From the NCBI RefSeq assembly GCF_021735935.1, contig NZ_WMDZ01000001.1, positions 806,001-870,000 on the forward strand: a stretch of DNA of 64,000 nt. The letters run 5' to 3'. Positions 56,294-64,000 of this stretch are shown here, piece by piece. Each line of letters opens with the position of its first letter. Within the stretch, counting starts at the first letter, position 1. Position numbers and translations under genes: made by a program. The stretch comes from Sulfitobacter sp. M39. GTDB lineage: Bacteria > Pseudomonadota > Alphaproteobacteria > Rhodobacterales > Rhodobacteraceae. The notes under the pieces were generated by a model, which made no database searches, was not told the DNA's origin, and was given only the letters and a program-made list of their open reading frames with translations.

Positions 56294-56973
56294 GCGCCCG
56301 TCCCGCTGACGATCCGCCCGTCGGTCAGGGTGACGACCCGATCACAGCGCGCGGCCAATTCATCAGCGTGGGTCACCAACACCAAGGTCGCCCCATGCTT
56401 TTCGCGCAGATCGAACAACAGCTCCATGATTGCGGCACCATTGGTACTGTCGAGGTTCCCTGTCGGCTCATCCGCCAAAAGGATCGCCGGACGCGGGGCA
56501 GAGGCGCGGGCCAGTGCAACCCGCTGCTGTTCGCCACCCGACATCTGCGCGGGATAGTGGTTCAGGCGGTGCCCCAGACCCACCGCGTGCAATTCCGCCT
56601 CGGCCCGGTCAAAGGCGTCCGCGACGCCGTTCAGTTCCAGCGGGGTGGCGACGTTTTCCAGCGCGGTCATGGTGGGGATGAGGTGGAAGGACTGAAACAC
56701 GATGCCCATCCGCCCGCGGCGAAACTTGGCCAGCCCGTCTTCGGACAGCGTGCTCAGGTCTTCGCCCAAGGCGCGCACCGATCCGCCGGTCGCACGCTCC
56801 AGCCCGCCCATGACCATCAGCAACGAAGACTTGCCCGACCCCGACGGGCCGGTAAAGGCGACCGTCTCTCCTTGTGCGACGTCCAAGGTGATCCCATGTA
56901 GGATATCGACCTTTCCGGCGTTGCCATTCAGTTTCAGGGATGCATCTTGAAGCTGGAACACCGGGTCGGTCAT
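56290..56973 (-). CDS. ABC transporter ATP-binding protein, YbbA/LolD-like
   Basis: This is the 227-residue ATPase partner of the FtsX-like permease. Walker A AFTGPSGSGKSSLLMVMGGL, signature [20 protein letters not shown] and Walker B ILLADEPTGNLDSTNG are all intact. Such pairs move lipoproteins, lipids or peptides out of the inner membrane rather than importing solutes. It is divergent from the esterase gene. Confidence 0.93.
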   Translation of the reverse strand: MTDPVFQLQDASLKLNGNAGKVDILHGITLDVAQGETVAFTGPSGSGKSSLLMVMGGLERATGGSVRALGEDLSTLSEDGLAKFRRGRMGIVFQSFHLIPTMTALENVATPLELNGVADAFDRAEAELHAVGLGHRLNHYPAQMSGGEQQRVALARASAPRPAILLADEPTGNLDSTNGAAIMELLFDLREKHGATLVLVTHADELAARCDRVVTLTDGRIVSGTGA

Positions 56974-57021
56974 AGGGCTGCCTTTTGAAATACGGTCCCT
57001 GTTGGATATGGAGGTTCGACC

Positions 57022-57672
57022 ATGATGCGCAAGGTTACGACGGCACTTGTTCTGGTATTATCAGGCCCCGCACTGGCGGAACCGCTTGTTATTGCGGCAT
57101 TGGGCGACAGTCTGACGCAGGGTTACGGCCTGCCCGCCGAGGACGGGTTCGTGCCGCAGTTGCAAAACTGGCTGGATCAGAACGGTGCAGATGTGACGGT
57201 GATCAACGCAGGCGTGTCGGGTGATACGACCGCTGGCGGCTTGGCGCGGGTCGCCTGGACCATGACGCCCGAGGTCGATGGCATGATCGTGACCCTGGGC
57301 GGGAATGACCTGTTGCGCGGGATCGACCCCGCGGTCAGCCGCGCCAATCTGGACGGTATCATGAAGGCCGCCCAAGACGCCGAGGTCGAGGTGCTGCTGG
57401 TCGGCATGACCGCGCCGGGCAACTTTGGCCCCGACTATAAAACCGCCTTTGACAGCATCTATCCCGATCTTGCCGCGCAATATGACGCGAGCCTGATGGG
57501 CAGCTTCTTCGACGGCCTGTCCGACAATGGCGAGACACCAGATCTGGTGCAGGCACGCGGGTTTTTCCAGGCCGACGGGGTGCATCCGAACGCGCAAGGC
57601 GTCACGAGAATCGTCGACGCTTTGGGCCCGAAAGTGCTGACGCTGATCGATCAGATCAACAACAGCAAGTAG
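57022..57672 (+). CDS. TesA-like SGNH esterase (arylesterase / lysophospholipase L1), periplasmic
   Basis: This 216-residue SGNH hydrolase has a signal peptide (MMRKVTTALVLVLSGPALA). Catalytic blocks: GDSLTQGYGLP with Ser30, the Gly in NAGVSGDTTAGGLA, GGNDLLRG with the Asn, and DGVHPN with Asp and His. E. coli TesA is a periplasmic thioesterase/lysophospholipase. The divergent YbbAP-like transporter supports the TesA call. Confidence 0.9.
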   Translation: MMRKVTTALVLVLSGPALAEPLVIAALGDSLTQGYGLPAEDGFVPQLQNWLDQNGADVTVINAGVSGDTTAGGLARVAWTMTPEVDGMIVTLGGNDLLRGIDPAVSRANLDGIMKAAQDAEVEVLLVGMTAPGNFGPDYKTAFDSIYPDLAAQYDASLMGSFFDGLSDNGETPDLVQARGFFQADGVHPNAQGVTRIVDALGPKVLTLIDQINNSK

Positions 57673-57680
57673 TTTTGCAC

Positions 57681-57705
57681 AAAAAACGGGCACCGAAGCG
57701 CCCGT
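57681..57705 (-). terminator. Rho-independent terminator for the cold-shock gene
   Basis: On the minus strand ACGGGC pairs with GCCCGT around GCTTCGGT and is followed by six T residues. It lies between the convergent esterase and cold-shock genes; no T-run is present on the plus strand. Confidence 0.85.
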
Positions 57706-57739
57706 CGTCAAAAAATATCATGATCCGGCTTCGGCCCGG

Positions 57740-57946
57740 TCAGGCCAGTGCAATATTCGCGGCGCTTTCGCGGCCATCACGGCCCGCTTCTACGTCGAAT
57801 GTCACCTTCTGATTGTCGGCAAGCCCGGTCAGGCCAGCGCGTTCAACCGCCGAGATGTGAACAAAGATATCTTTGCCGCCACCATCCGGCGCGATAAAGC
57901 CGTATCCCTTTGTGGTATTGAACCATTTTACGGTGCCAGTCGCCAT
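57740..57946 (-). CDS. Cold-shock domain protein (CspA family)
   Basis: This 68-residue single CSD protein reads [20 protein letters not shown] with RNP1 (KGYGFI) and RNP2 (DIFVHIS) RNA-binding motifs. CspA-type proteins act as RNA chaperones. Its long upstream region (57947-58230, 284 bases, shared with divergent preT) contains no gene; a structured 5' leader is plausible but was not traced. Confidence 0.95.
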   Translation of the reverse strand: MATGTVKWFNTTKGYGFIAPDGGGKDIFVHISAVERAGLTGLADNQKVTFDVEAGRDGRESAANIALA

Positions 57947-58160
57947 GCCCCGTTTCTCCTCGTGTTTGTCCTGCCCACATTATGCGGCAGCGTGGCTCGG
58001 TCAGAACTTGATCGCACCAGCGCCAAAGGGCTGAGGGGTCGAAAGTCTTTCGCGTCGCACCTCTGACTTTGGCGCCAAAAAGGACAAAATCAAGAGTTTT
58101 TGCCCCAAAACGCGCAACCGGCGGGCATTTGCGCATGAAATTTCACAACTTTGAAATAAT

Positions 58161-58176
58161 TTTACCAGTTGATAAA
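58161..58176. promoter_or_regulatory. RutR-type operator before preT
   Basis: TTTACCAGTTGATAAA: arms TTTACCA and TGATAAA around GT. One arm base differs from the box at 61640-61655. It lies 54 bases before the preT ATG in an AT-rich patch. Confidence 0.6.
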
Positions 58177-58230
58177 AAAATCATTCCGTGGGAGCGTTTC
58201 AGCATAAATAGTGACAGCAGGGATAAAAAA

Positions 58231-59553
58231 ATGTCGCAGAAAATCTTTGAACCGGGGGTGGCTGCCGGACGGCTGGACGCCGACGCCTATGCCGCGCAGT
58301 TTTCCGATTTGCACCCGCCACTGGATGTGCACGAGGCGCTTGTCGCGGCGGACCGATGCTACTTCTGTCACGACGCGCCGTGCATCACGGCCTGCCCGAC
58401 GGATATCGATATTCCGCTGTTCATCCGGCAGATCGCCACGGGCACACCGGATGCCGCCGCCAAAACGATCCTGAGCCAGAATATCATGGGCGGTATGTGC
58501 GCCCGCGTTTGTCCGACCGAACAGCTGTGTGAACAGGCCTGTGTGCGCGAAGTGGCCGAGGGCAAGCCGGTCAAAATCGGCGAGCTTCAGCGCTATGCCA
58601 CCGACCATCTGCAAGCACAGGGCGCACATCCGTTTGAACGCGCGGCCTCGACGGGCAAGCGCGTGGCCGTGGTTGGCGCAGGTCCGGCGGGGCTGTCCTG
58701 TGCGCACCGTGCGGCGATGATGGGGCATGATGTCACCGTCTTTGACGCGCGGCCCAAGCCCGGCGGTCTGAATGAATACGGGATCGCCACCTACAAGACG
58801 CCCGACGGCTTCGCGCAGGCAGAGGTGGACTGGCTGCTCAAGATCGGCGGCATCACCGTGCAGAACAATGCAGCCCTTGGGGCGGCAATGACGCTGGACA
58901 GCTTGCGGGCTGAATACGACGCCGTTTTCCTTGGTATGGGCCTTGGCGGTGTGAACGCCTTGGGGGCCGAGGGCGAGGATAAGACCGGCGTGCTGGATGC
59001 CGTCGATTTCATCTCTAACCTGCGTCAAGCGAGCGATGTGGCTGCGGTCCCGATCGGCCGTGACGTGGTGGTGATCGGCGGCGGGATGACCGCGATCGAT
59101 GCCGCCATTCAGGCGAAACTGCTGGGCGCGCTCAATGTGACGCTGGTATATCGTCGCGGGCGCGACCGGATGAATGCCAGCGTGTTCGAACAGGATCTCG
59201 CGGCCTCCAAGGGCGTGCGGATCGTGACCCATGCCACGCCGGTCGCCGTGATCGGCAACGGTGCGGTGCGCGAGATCGAATTCGAATATGTCGACGACCA
59301 GATGAACGGCACGGGCCAAACCCTGCGTCTGCCCGCCGATCAGGTGTTCAAGGCCATCGGCCAGACCCTTCAAGGCGACGCGCTGCCCACGCTAGAGGCG
59401 CGCAAGATCAAGGTGGATGGCACCGGACGCACCAGCGTCGACGGGGTCTGGGCCGGTGGCGATTGTGCCAGCGGCGGCGATGACCTGACCGTGACCGCTG
59501 TCGCCGAAGGGCGCGACGCGGCGATGGACATTCACATGGTATTGATGGGCTAA
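58231..59553 (+). CDS. preT: NAD-dependent dihydropyrimidine dehydrogenase subunit PreT
   Basis: PreT is the FAD/NAD- and Fe-S-binding subunit that with PreA reduces uracil and thymine to dihydropyrimidines. The 440 residues hold N-terminal cysteine clusters (CYFCHDAPCITACPTDIDIP; CARVCPTEQLCEQACV), the FAD loop VAVVGAGPAGLSCAHRA and the pyridine-nucleotide loop VVVIGGGMTAIDAAIQA. The ATG at 58231 follows AGCAGGGA. In-frame upstream starts (to 58069) cover the operator at 58161 and were rejected. preA follows after 20 bases. Confidence 0.93.
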   Translation: MSQKIFEPGVAAGRLDADAYAAQFSDLHPPLDVHEALVAADRCYFCHDAPCITACPTDIDIPLFIRQIATGTPDAAAKTILSQNIMGGMCARVCPTEQLCEQACVREVAEGKPVKIGELQRYATDHLQAQGAHPFERAASTGKRVAVVGAGPAGLSCAHRAAMMGHDVTVFDARPKPGGLNEYGIATYKTPDGFAQAEVDWLLKIGGITVQNNAALGAAMTLDSLRAEYDAVFLGMGLGGVNALGAEGEDKTGVLDAVDFISNLRQASDVAAVPIGRDVVVIGGGMTAIDAAIQAKLLGALNVTLVYRRGRDRMNASVFEQDLAASKGVRIVTHATPVAVIGNGAVREIEFEYVDDQMNGTGQTLRLPADQVFKAIGQTLQGDALPTLEARKIKVDGTGRTSVDGVWAGGDCASGGDDLTVTAVAEGRDAAMDIHMVLMG

Positions 59554-59573
59554 GCCCCTACAGGAGAACGCAA

Positions 59574-60878
59574 ATGGCTGATCTAAGAAGCGACTTCGTG
59601 GGCATCAAAAGCCCCAACCCGTTCTGGCTGGCATCCGCGCCACCCACGGATAAGGAATACAACGTCCGCCGCGCCTACGAGGCAGGCTGGGGCGGTGTCG
59701 TGTGGAAGACCCTCGGGATGGAGGGCCCGCCCGTCGTCAACGTCAACGGCCCGCGCTATGGCGCGATCTACGGCGCGGACCGGCGGCTGCTGGGGCTCAA
59801 TAACATCGAGCTGATCACCGACCGCCCGCTTGAGGTGAACCTGCGCGAGATGAAGGCGGTGAAACGTGATTACCCTGACCGCGCTCTGATCGCGTCGATC
59901 ATGGTCCCGTGCGAGGAGGAAGCGTGGAAAGCGATCCTGCCGCATGTGGAGGAAACCGGTGCCGACGGGATCGAGCTCAACTTCGGCTGCCCGCACGGCA
60001 TGGCGGAACGCGGCATGGGATCGGCCGTGGGGCAGGTGCCGGAATACATTGAAATGGTCACCCGCTGGTGCAAGCAATACACGCGCATGCCGGTGATCGT
60101 GAAGCTGACGCCGAACATCACGAATGTGCTCTACCCCGCCGAGGCCGCGAAACGTGGCGGCGCCGATGCGGTGAGCCTGATCAACACGATCAACTCCATC
60201 ACCTCGGTCGATCTGGACCTCTTTTCGCCCGAACCGATGATCGACGGCAAGGGCACGCATGGCGGCTATTGCGGGCCGGCGGTAAAGCCGATTGCGTTGA
60301 ACATGGTGGCGGAAATCGCGCGCAACCCTGAGACGGCGGATATGCCCATCAGCGGCATCGGCGGCGTGACCACATGGCGCGACGCGGCAGAGTTTCTGGC
60401 CCTTGGCGCAGGCAATGTGCAGGTGTGCACGGCGGCGATGACCTATGGCTTCAAGGTTGTGCAAGAGATGATCTCGGGCCTGTCGGAATATATGGACGAC
60501 AAGGGGATGACCTCGGTCGATCAACTGGTGCGCCGCGCGGTGCCGAATGTGACCGACTGGAACCAGCTGAACCTGAACTATGTCGCCAAGGCCAAGATCG
60601 ATCAGGATCTGTGTATCTCGTGCGGGCGCTGCTTTGCCGCCTGCGAAGACACGTCGCATCAGGCGATTGCCATGTCCGAAGACCGCACCTTCAGCGTGAT
60701 CGACGACGAATGTGTCGCCTGTAATCTCTGCGTCAATGTCTGCCCGGTCGAGGATTGTATCTCGATGGTGGAGCTGGCCCCCGGCACCACGGACCCGCGC
60801 ACGGGCAAGCCCGTCGATCCGAATTACGCCAACTGGACGACGCACCCCAACAACCCCTCCGCCACTGCGGCCGAGTGA
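59574..60878 (+). CDS. preA: NAD-dependent dihydropyrimidine dehydrogenase subunit PreA
   Basis: PreA is the FMN and Fe-S catalytic subunit. Its 434 residues start DFVGIKSPNPFWLASAPPTD, contain the dihydroorotate-dehydrogenase-like barrel (ELNFGCPHGMAERGMGSAVG; VKLTPNITNVLYPAEAA; ISGIGGVTTWRDAAEFL), and end with two 4Fe-4S ferredoxin motifs (CISCGRCFAAC and CVACNLCVNVC). AGGAGA precedes the ATG. It pairs with PreT and converges with the RutR-like gene 15 bases away. Confidence 0.95.
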   Translation: MADLRSDFVGIKSPNPFWLASAPPTDKEYNVRRAYEAGWGGVVWKTLGMEGPPVVNVNGPRYGAIYGADRRLLGLNNIELITDRPLEVNLREMKAVKRDYPDRALIASIMVPCEEEAWKAILPHVEETGADGIELNFGCPHGMAERGMGSAVGQVPEYIEMVTRWCKQYTRMPVIVKLTPNITNVLYPAEAAKRGGADAVSLINTINSITSVDLDLFSPEPMIDGKGTHGGYCGPAVKPIALNMVAEIARNPETADMPISGIGGVTTWRDAAEFLALGAGNVQVCTAAMTYGFKVVQEMISGLSEYMDDKGMTSVDQLVRRAVPNVTDWNQLNLNYVAKAKIDQDLCISCGRCFAACEDTSHQAIAMSEDRTFSVIDDECVACNLCVNVCPVEDCISMVELAPGTTDPRTGKPVDPNYANWTTHPNNPSATAAE

Positions 60879-60893
60879 CCCTTGCCCCCGCCG

Positions 60894-61529
60894 CTACTTT
60901 TGAGGCGCGGCGGGGGTCAACAACGTCGAGAACATCAGTCGCAGATGGTCCGACGCCTGCTGGTGCTGATCGGCATCGCCGTCCAGCAGCAGCGCGACTT
61001 GCGGCGCGAAATCGGCATAGTGTTGCGTGGTCGACCAGATCGAGAAAATCAGATGGCGCGGGTCCATCCGCGCGATCTTTCCCGCCGCCATCCAATCGGA
61101 AATAACGGCGCATTTCTCGTCGACCAGCGGTTTCAGATCGCTTTGCAAACGCGGCTCCATATGGGGCGCACCGCGTAAAATTTCACCAGCAAACAAGCGG
61201 CTTTCACGGGGCAGATCCCGCGCCATATCCAGTTTGCGCTGCACATAATCCAACAGCTCTGTGTGCGGGTCACCATCGGCGTCCAGCTCGACCAGCGGGT
61301 CGAGCCATGTCTCCATCAGCTGGCTCAGCAAGGTCGTGTGGATTTCTTCCTTCCCGCTGAAATAATACAATATATTCGGTTTGCTCAGCCCCGCCTCGCT
61401 GGCGATCTGATCCAGCGTGGCCCCGCGAAACCCGTAGGTCGAAAACACATCAAGCGCCGCATCCAGGATCACACGGCGGTTGCGCCTTTGGATTCGGCTG
61501 GGCTTTTTCTTGGCGGTTGTCTCGGGCAT
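60894..61529 (-). CDS. rutR: TetR family regulator, RutR-like
   Basis: This 211-residue TetR protein starts with a basic tail (MPETTAKKKPSRIQRRNRR), then the helix-turn-helix VFSTYGFRGATLDQIASEAG and LSKPNILYYFSGKEEIH, and a C-terminal ligand domain with LVDEKCAVISDWMAAGKIAR, characteristic of RutR. RutR binds uracil or thymine and controls pyrimidine use. It lies between preTA and the hydrolase genes, both of which have matching palindromes, which supports a local regulon and autoregulation. Confidence 0.88.
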   Translation of the reverse strand: MPETTAKKKPSRIQRRNRRVILDAALDVFSTYGFRGATLDQIASEAGLSKPNILYYFSGKEEIHTTLLSQLMETWLDPLVELDADGDPHTELLDYVQRKLDMARDLPRESRLFAGEILRGAPHMEPRLQSDLKPLVDEKCAVISDWMAAGKIARMDPRHLIFSIWSTTQHYADFAPQVALLLDGDADQHQQASDHLRLMFSTLLTPAAPQK

Positions 61530-61639
61530 GGCGCGGTCCCTTTCGGTCTAATTGCCTGAAAATGCGGCACCCCACTTCGGACGGGTGGTCCTATGGGAAA
61601 GCATTTCTTGACAGACTTAACCCTAGCCGCAATCGTGGA

Positions 61640-61655
61640 TTTACCAAATGGTAAA
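61640..61655. promoter_or_regulatory. RutR-type operator between rutR and the amidohydrolase
   Basis: TTTACCAAATGGTAAA is a palindrome with seven-base arms TTTACCA/TGGTAAA around AA. It fits the RutR consensus TTGACCA-nn-TGGTCAA with one base changed in each arm. It lies 43 bases before the hydrolase ATG and in the rutR promoter region. Confidence 0.75.
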
Positions 61656-61698
61656 AATTTACGCCTTGCACAAGGTAGAAAACGCAAAGGAAACCGCT

Positions 61699-62949
61699 AT
61701 GGCCGCGCCCGGTGAAAACCTGAAGATCAACCCGGATCGTTTGTGGGACAGTCTGATGGACATGGCCAAGATCGGCCCCGGTGTGGCAGGCGGCAACAAT
61801 CGCCAGACGCTGACCGACGAAGACGCCGAAGGTCGCGCCCTGTTCCAGAAATGGTGCGAGGAGGCGGGCTGCACCATGGGCCTTGATACGATGGGTAACA
61901 TGTTCGCGCAGCGCGATGGCACCGACCCCGATGCGCTGCCGGTCTATGTCGGGTCGCATCTGGATACGCAGCCTACGGGCGGGAAATATGACGGCGTATT
62001 AGGCGTGCTTGGCGGGTTGGAATTGCTGCGCACGATGAACGATCTGGGGATCAAGACAAAGCACCCCGTGGTCGTGACCAATTGGACCAACGAAGAAGGC
62101 ACCCGCTATGCCCCCGCCATGCTGTCGTCCGGTGTCTTTGCCGGCATCCACACGCAAGAATGGGCCTATGCCAAGACCGACGCCGAAGGCCTGAGCTTTG
62201 GTGATGAGCTCAAGCGGATCGGCTGGCAAGGCGACGAAGAGGTCGGCGCCCGCAAGATGCACGCCTTTTTCGAGCTGCACATTGAACAGGGCCCGATCCT
62301 TGAGACCGAAGGTAAGGATATCGGTGTCGTCACCCACGGGCAGGGGCTGTCGTGGACCCAAGTCACCGTCACCGGCAAGGATGCACACACCGGATCAACC
62401 CCGATGCCCATGCGCAAGAACGCAGGGCTTGGCATGGCGCGCATTCTTGAAGCGGTGGACCAGATCGCATGGTCCCACGCGCCCCACGCGGTTGGTGCCG
62501 CAGGACATTTCGAGGTCTACCCGAATTCGCGCAATGTCATTCCGGGCCAAGTGATCTTTACCGTCGATTTCCGGTCGCCTGATTTGAGCGTGATCGAAGA
62601 TATGGAAAAGCGTCTGCGCGTCGAAGGCCAGAAGATCGCCGATGACATGGGGCTTGAGGTTGCCTTTGAAAAGGTCGGTGGCTTTGATCCCGTGACCTTT
62701 GACGCGGGCTGCGTCTCTGCGATCCGGTCTGCAGCAGAGCGGTTGGGGTATAGTCATATGGATGTCATCTCGGGGGCCGGTCACGATGCCTGCTGGATCA
62801 ACGGGGTGGCCCCGACCGCGATGGTCATGTGCCCCTGCGTCGATGGGCTAAGCCATAACGAGGCCGAAGAGATCACCAAAGACTGGGCCAAAGCGGGTGC
62901 CGATGTTTTGCTGCATGCGGTGCTGGAAACGGCAGAGATTGTGGGCTGA
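61699..62949 (+). CDS. Zn-dependent hydrolase (beta-ureidopropionase / N-carbamoyl-amino acid amidohydrolase type)
   Basis: This 416-residue M20-family amidohydrolase has the metal-site segments VGSHLDTQPTGGKYDGVLGV, TNWTNEEGTRYAPAML, ELHIEQGPILE and VISGAGHDACWI. In this context it most likely hydrolyses N-carbamoyl-beta-alanine to beta-alanine, CO2 and ammonia, the third step after PreTA and HydA. Allantoate or N-carbamoyl-L-amino acids are family alternatives. The ATG at 61699 follows AAAGGA; an ATG at 61648 lies in the operator. Confidence 0.9.
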   Translation: MAAPGENLKINPDRLWDSLMDMAKIGPGVAGGNNRQTLTDEDAEGRALFQKWCEEAGCTMGLDTMGNMFAQRDGTDPDALPVYVGSHLDTQPTGGKYDGVLGVLGGLELLRTMNDLGIKTKHPVVVTNWTNEEGTRYAPAMLSSGVFAGIHTQEWAYAKTDAEGLSFGDELKRIGWQGDEEVGARKMHAFFELHIEQGPILETEGKDIGVVTHGQGLSWTQVTVTGKDAHTGSTPMPMRKNAGLGMARILEAVDQIAWSHAPHAVGAAGHFEVYPNSRNVIPGQVIFTVDFRSPDLSVIEDMEKRLRVEGQKIADDMGLEVAFEKVGGFDPVTFDAGCVSAIRSAAERLGYSHMDVISGAGHDACWINGVAPTAMVMCPCVDGLSHNEAEEITKDWAKAGADVLLHAVLETAEIVG

Positions 62950-62977
62950 ACCGCAAGGGGGGCGCAGCGATTGCGCA

Positions 62978-63022
62978 GTGGGGGCCAGCCCCCACACCCC
63001 CGGGATTTGGGCCAATTGGAAG
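62978..63022 (+). repeat. GC stem-loop with CCAATTGGAAG tail (repeat family copy G)
   Basis: GTGGGGGC and GCCCCCAC form a perfect eight-pair stem with a two-base loop, followed by CCCCCGGGATTTGGG and CCAATTGGAAG. The stem-then-GGATTT-then-CCANTTGGAAG order is shared with copies E and F. It lies between the amidohydrolase and dihydropyrimidinase genes. Confidence 0.6.
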
Positions 63023-63042
63023 ACAGATAGGGGAGAGGACAG

Positions 63043-64000
63043 ATGAGCAAGGTTATCAAGGGCGGCATGGTCTGCACGGCGGATCGGACCTGGAAAGCGG
63101 ATGTGCTGATCGAGGGCGAGATCATCAAGCAGATCGGCGAGGATCTGGTGGGCGACGAATATATCGACGCCGAAGGGGCCTATGTCATTCCCGGCGGTAT
63201 TGATCCGCACACCCACCTCGAGATGCCTTTTATGGGCACCACAGCGGCCGAAACCTTCGAGACGGGGACTTGGGCCGCGGCTGTGGGCGGGACCACGATG
63301 ATCGTTGATTTCTGTCTGCCCGGTGCGGATGGGTCGATCAAGAACGCGATCAATGAATGGCACCGCAAATCCGCGCCGCAGATCTGTTCGGATGTCGGCT
63401 ATCACATGGCGATCACCGGTTGGAACGAGAATGTCTTTGACGAGATGAAAGACGCCGTCGACATGGGGGTGAATTCGTTCAAACACTTCATGGCCTATAA
63501 AGGGGCCTTGATGGTCGAGGATGACGAGATGTTCGCGTCCTTCCAGCGCTGTGCCGAACTGGGGGCGCTGCCGATGGTCCATGCCGAGAACGGCGATCTG
63601 GTCGCGGCCTTGCAGGAAAAGTACTTCAATCAGGGGATCACGGGGCCAGAGGGTCACGCCTATTCCCGCCCGCCCGAGCTGGAAGGCGAGGCCGCCAACC
63701 GCGCGATCACCATTGCCGATGCCGCCGGCGTGCCGCTTTATATCGTGCATGTCTCTTGTGAGCAGACCCACGAGGCGATCCGCCGTGCGCGGCAAAAGGG
63801 GATGCGGGTCTACGGCGAGCCGCTGATCCAGTTCCTGACCCTGGACGAGAGTGAGTATTTCAACAAAGATTGGGACCACGCCGCACGCCGTGTCATGTCG
63901 CCGCCTTTCCGGTCCAAGGACCATCAGGACAGCCTTTGGGCGGGCTTGCAGTCGGGGTCGTTGCAGGTGGTTGCCACGGACCACGCGGCGTTTTCAACCG
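63043..64000 (+). CDS. hydA: Dihydropyrimidinase (3' end outside the window)
   Basis: This enzyme opens the dihydropyrimidine ring to the N-carbamoyl-beta-amino acid. About 319 of the usual 480 or so residues are visible: PGGIDPHTHLEMPFMGT (HxH metal ligands), FKHFMAYKGALM with the metal-bridging carboxylated Lys, MVHAENGDLV and YIVHVSCEQTHEA, then VVATDHAAFS at the window end. GGGGAGAGGACAG precedes the ATG. It is 93 bases after the amidohydrolase, so both are probably one operon under RutR. Confidence 0.95.
   Translation, partial: MSKVIKGGMVCTADRTWKADVLIEGEIIKQIGEDLVGDEYIDAEGAYVIPGGIDPHTHLEMPFMGTTAAETFETGTWAAAVGGTTMIVDFCLPGADGSIKNAINEWHRKSAPQICSDVGYHMAITGWNENVFDEMKDAVDMGVNSFKHFMAYKGALMVEDDEMFASFQRCAELGALPMVHAENGDLVAALQEKYFNQGITGPEGHAYSRPPELEGEAANRAITIADAAGVPLYIVHVSCEQTHEAIRRARQKGMRVYGEPLIQFLTLDESEYFNKDWDHAARRVMSPPFRSKDHQDSLWAGLQSGSLQVVATDHAAFST

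Noticed and set aside
58162..60845. Two long minus-strand ORFs (403 and 420 codons) opposite preT and preA
   Set aside because: Antisense of strongly conserved Fe-S enzymes; no starts with plausible ribosome binding sites and biased His/Arg content.
62848..63984. 378-codon minus-strand ORF opposite the dihydropyrimidinase gene
   Set aside because: Antisense frame; the plus strand carries all metal-site motifs of a dihydropyrimidinase.

Overview
The window is a stretch of high-GC alphaproteobacterial chromosome. The proteins look like those of the Rhodobacterales (Roseobacter group, Sulfitobacter-like). Supporting signs are a divergent glnD/lpoA-like | rsmI-yraN block, rodA-mrdA-mreDCB as one operon, a second RpoH-type sigma factor, coaBC-dut, an Fe-S (6-4) photolyase, and the AT-tailed intergenic repeats common in this order. 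Most of the window is core genome. No phage, transposase, CRISPR array, rRNA or tRNA was seen.

Layout. 1-10.5 kb: envelope and housekeeping genes (murJ 3'-truncated by the window edge, glnD, LpoA-like lipoprotein, rsmI, yraN-like, gshB, an alpha/beta hydrolase, a YifB/ComM-like ATPase, a histidine phosphatase). 10.6-13.4 kb: rpoH2, coaBC, dut. 13.4-25.2 kb: a phosphonate locus. phnCDE1E2 and an acetyltransferase gene lie behind a Pho box; convergent phnF follows; then phnGHIJKLNM (C-P lyase) starts from a palindromic PhnF-type operator. 25.3-30 kb: a membrane-anchored MoeB/ThiF protein, an M3 peptidase and a GhrA-like reductase. 29.6-35.3 kb: the rod-shape operon mreBCD-mrdA-rodA on the minus strand. 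35.5-42.7 kb: a VOC protein, an acidic outer-membrane barrel protein, leuA with a leucine leader peptide, an SDR overlapping phrB, and an 18-repeat MORN protein. 42.9-47.9 kb: nadE, gltX, a MATE exporter, a gamma-glutamylcyclotransferase-like protein. 48.1-52.8 kb: a glycine-riboswitch-controlled gcvTHP operon. 52.9-58 kb: an inositol-phosphatase family gene, a YbbAP-like ABC transporter divergent from a TesA-like esterase, and a cold-shock protein. 58.2-64 kb: reductive pyrimidine catabolism (preT-preA; RutR-like regulator; amidohydrolase; dihydropyrimidinase cut by the window end), with two matching RutR-type boxes.

How the genes work together. The phosphonate locus encodes import (PhnCDE), ATP-dependent coupling and C-P bond cleavage (PhnGHIJKLM) and ribose-bisphosphate salvage (PhnN). 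Phosphate starvation (Pho box) probably controls uptake and PhnF controls catabolism. The pyrimidine block carries uracil/thymine through dihydropyrimidine and ureido acid to the beta-amino acid. The gcv operon is expected to respond to glycine through its tandem riboswitch, and leuA to leucyl-tRNA through attenuation.

The least ordinary observations are: (i) a 44-bp tandem duplication that shifts the frame of the phosphonate acetyltransferase gene; (ii) a dispersed family of about 33-bp elements, one copy read in frame as the tail of PhnI and two forming an inverted pair; (iii) an unannotated leucine leader peptide with alternative hairpins before leuA; (iv) paired RutR-type operators. I did not find a wholly new multi-gene system.
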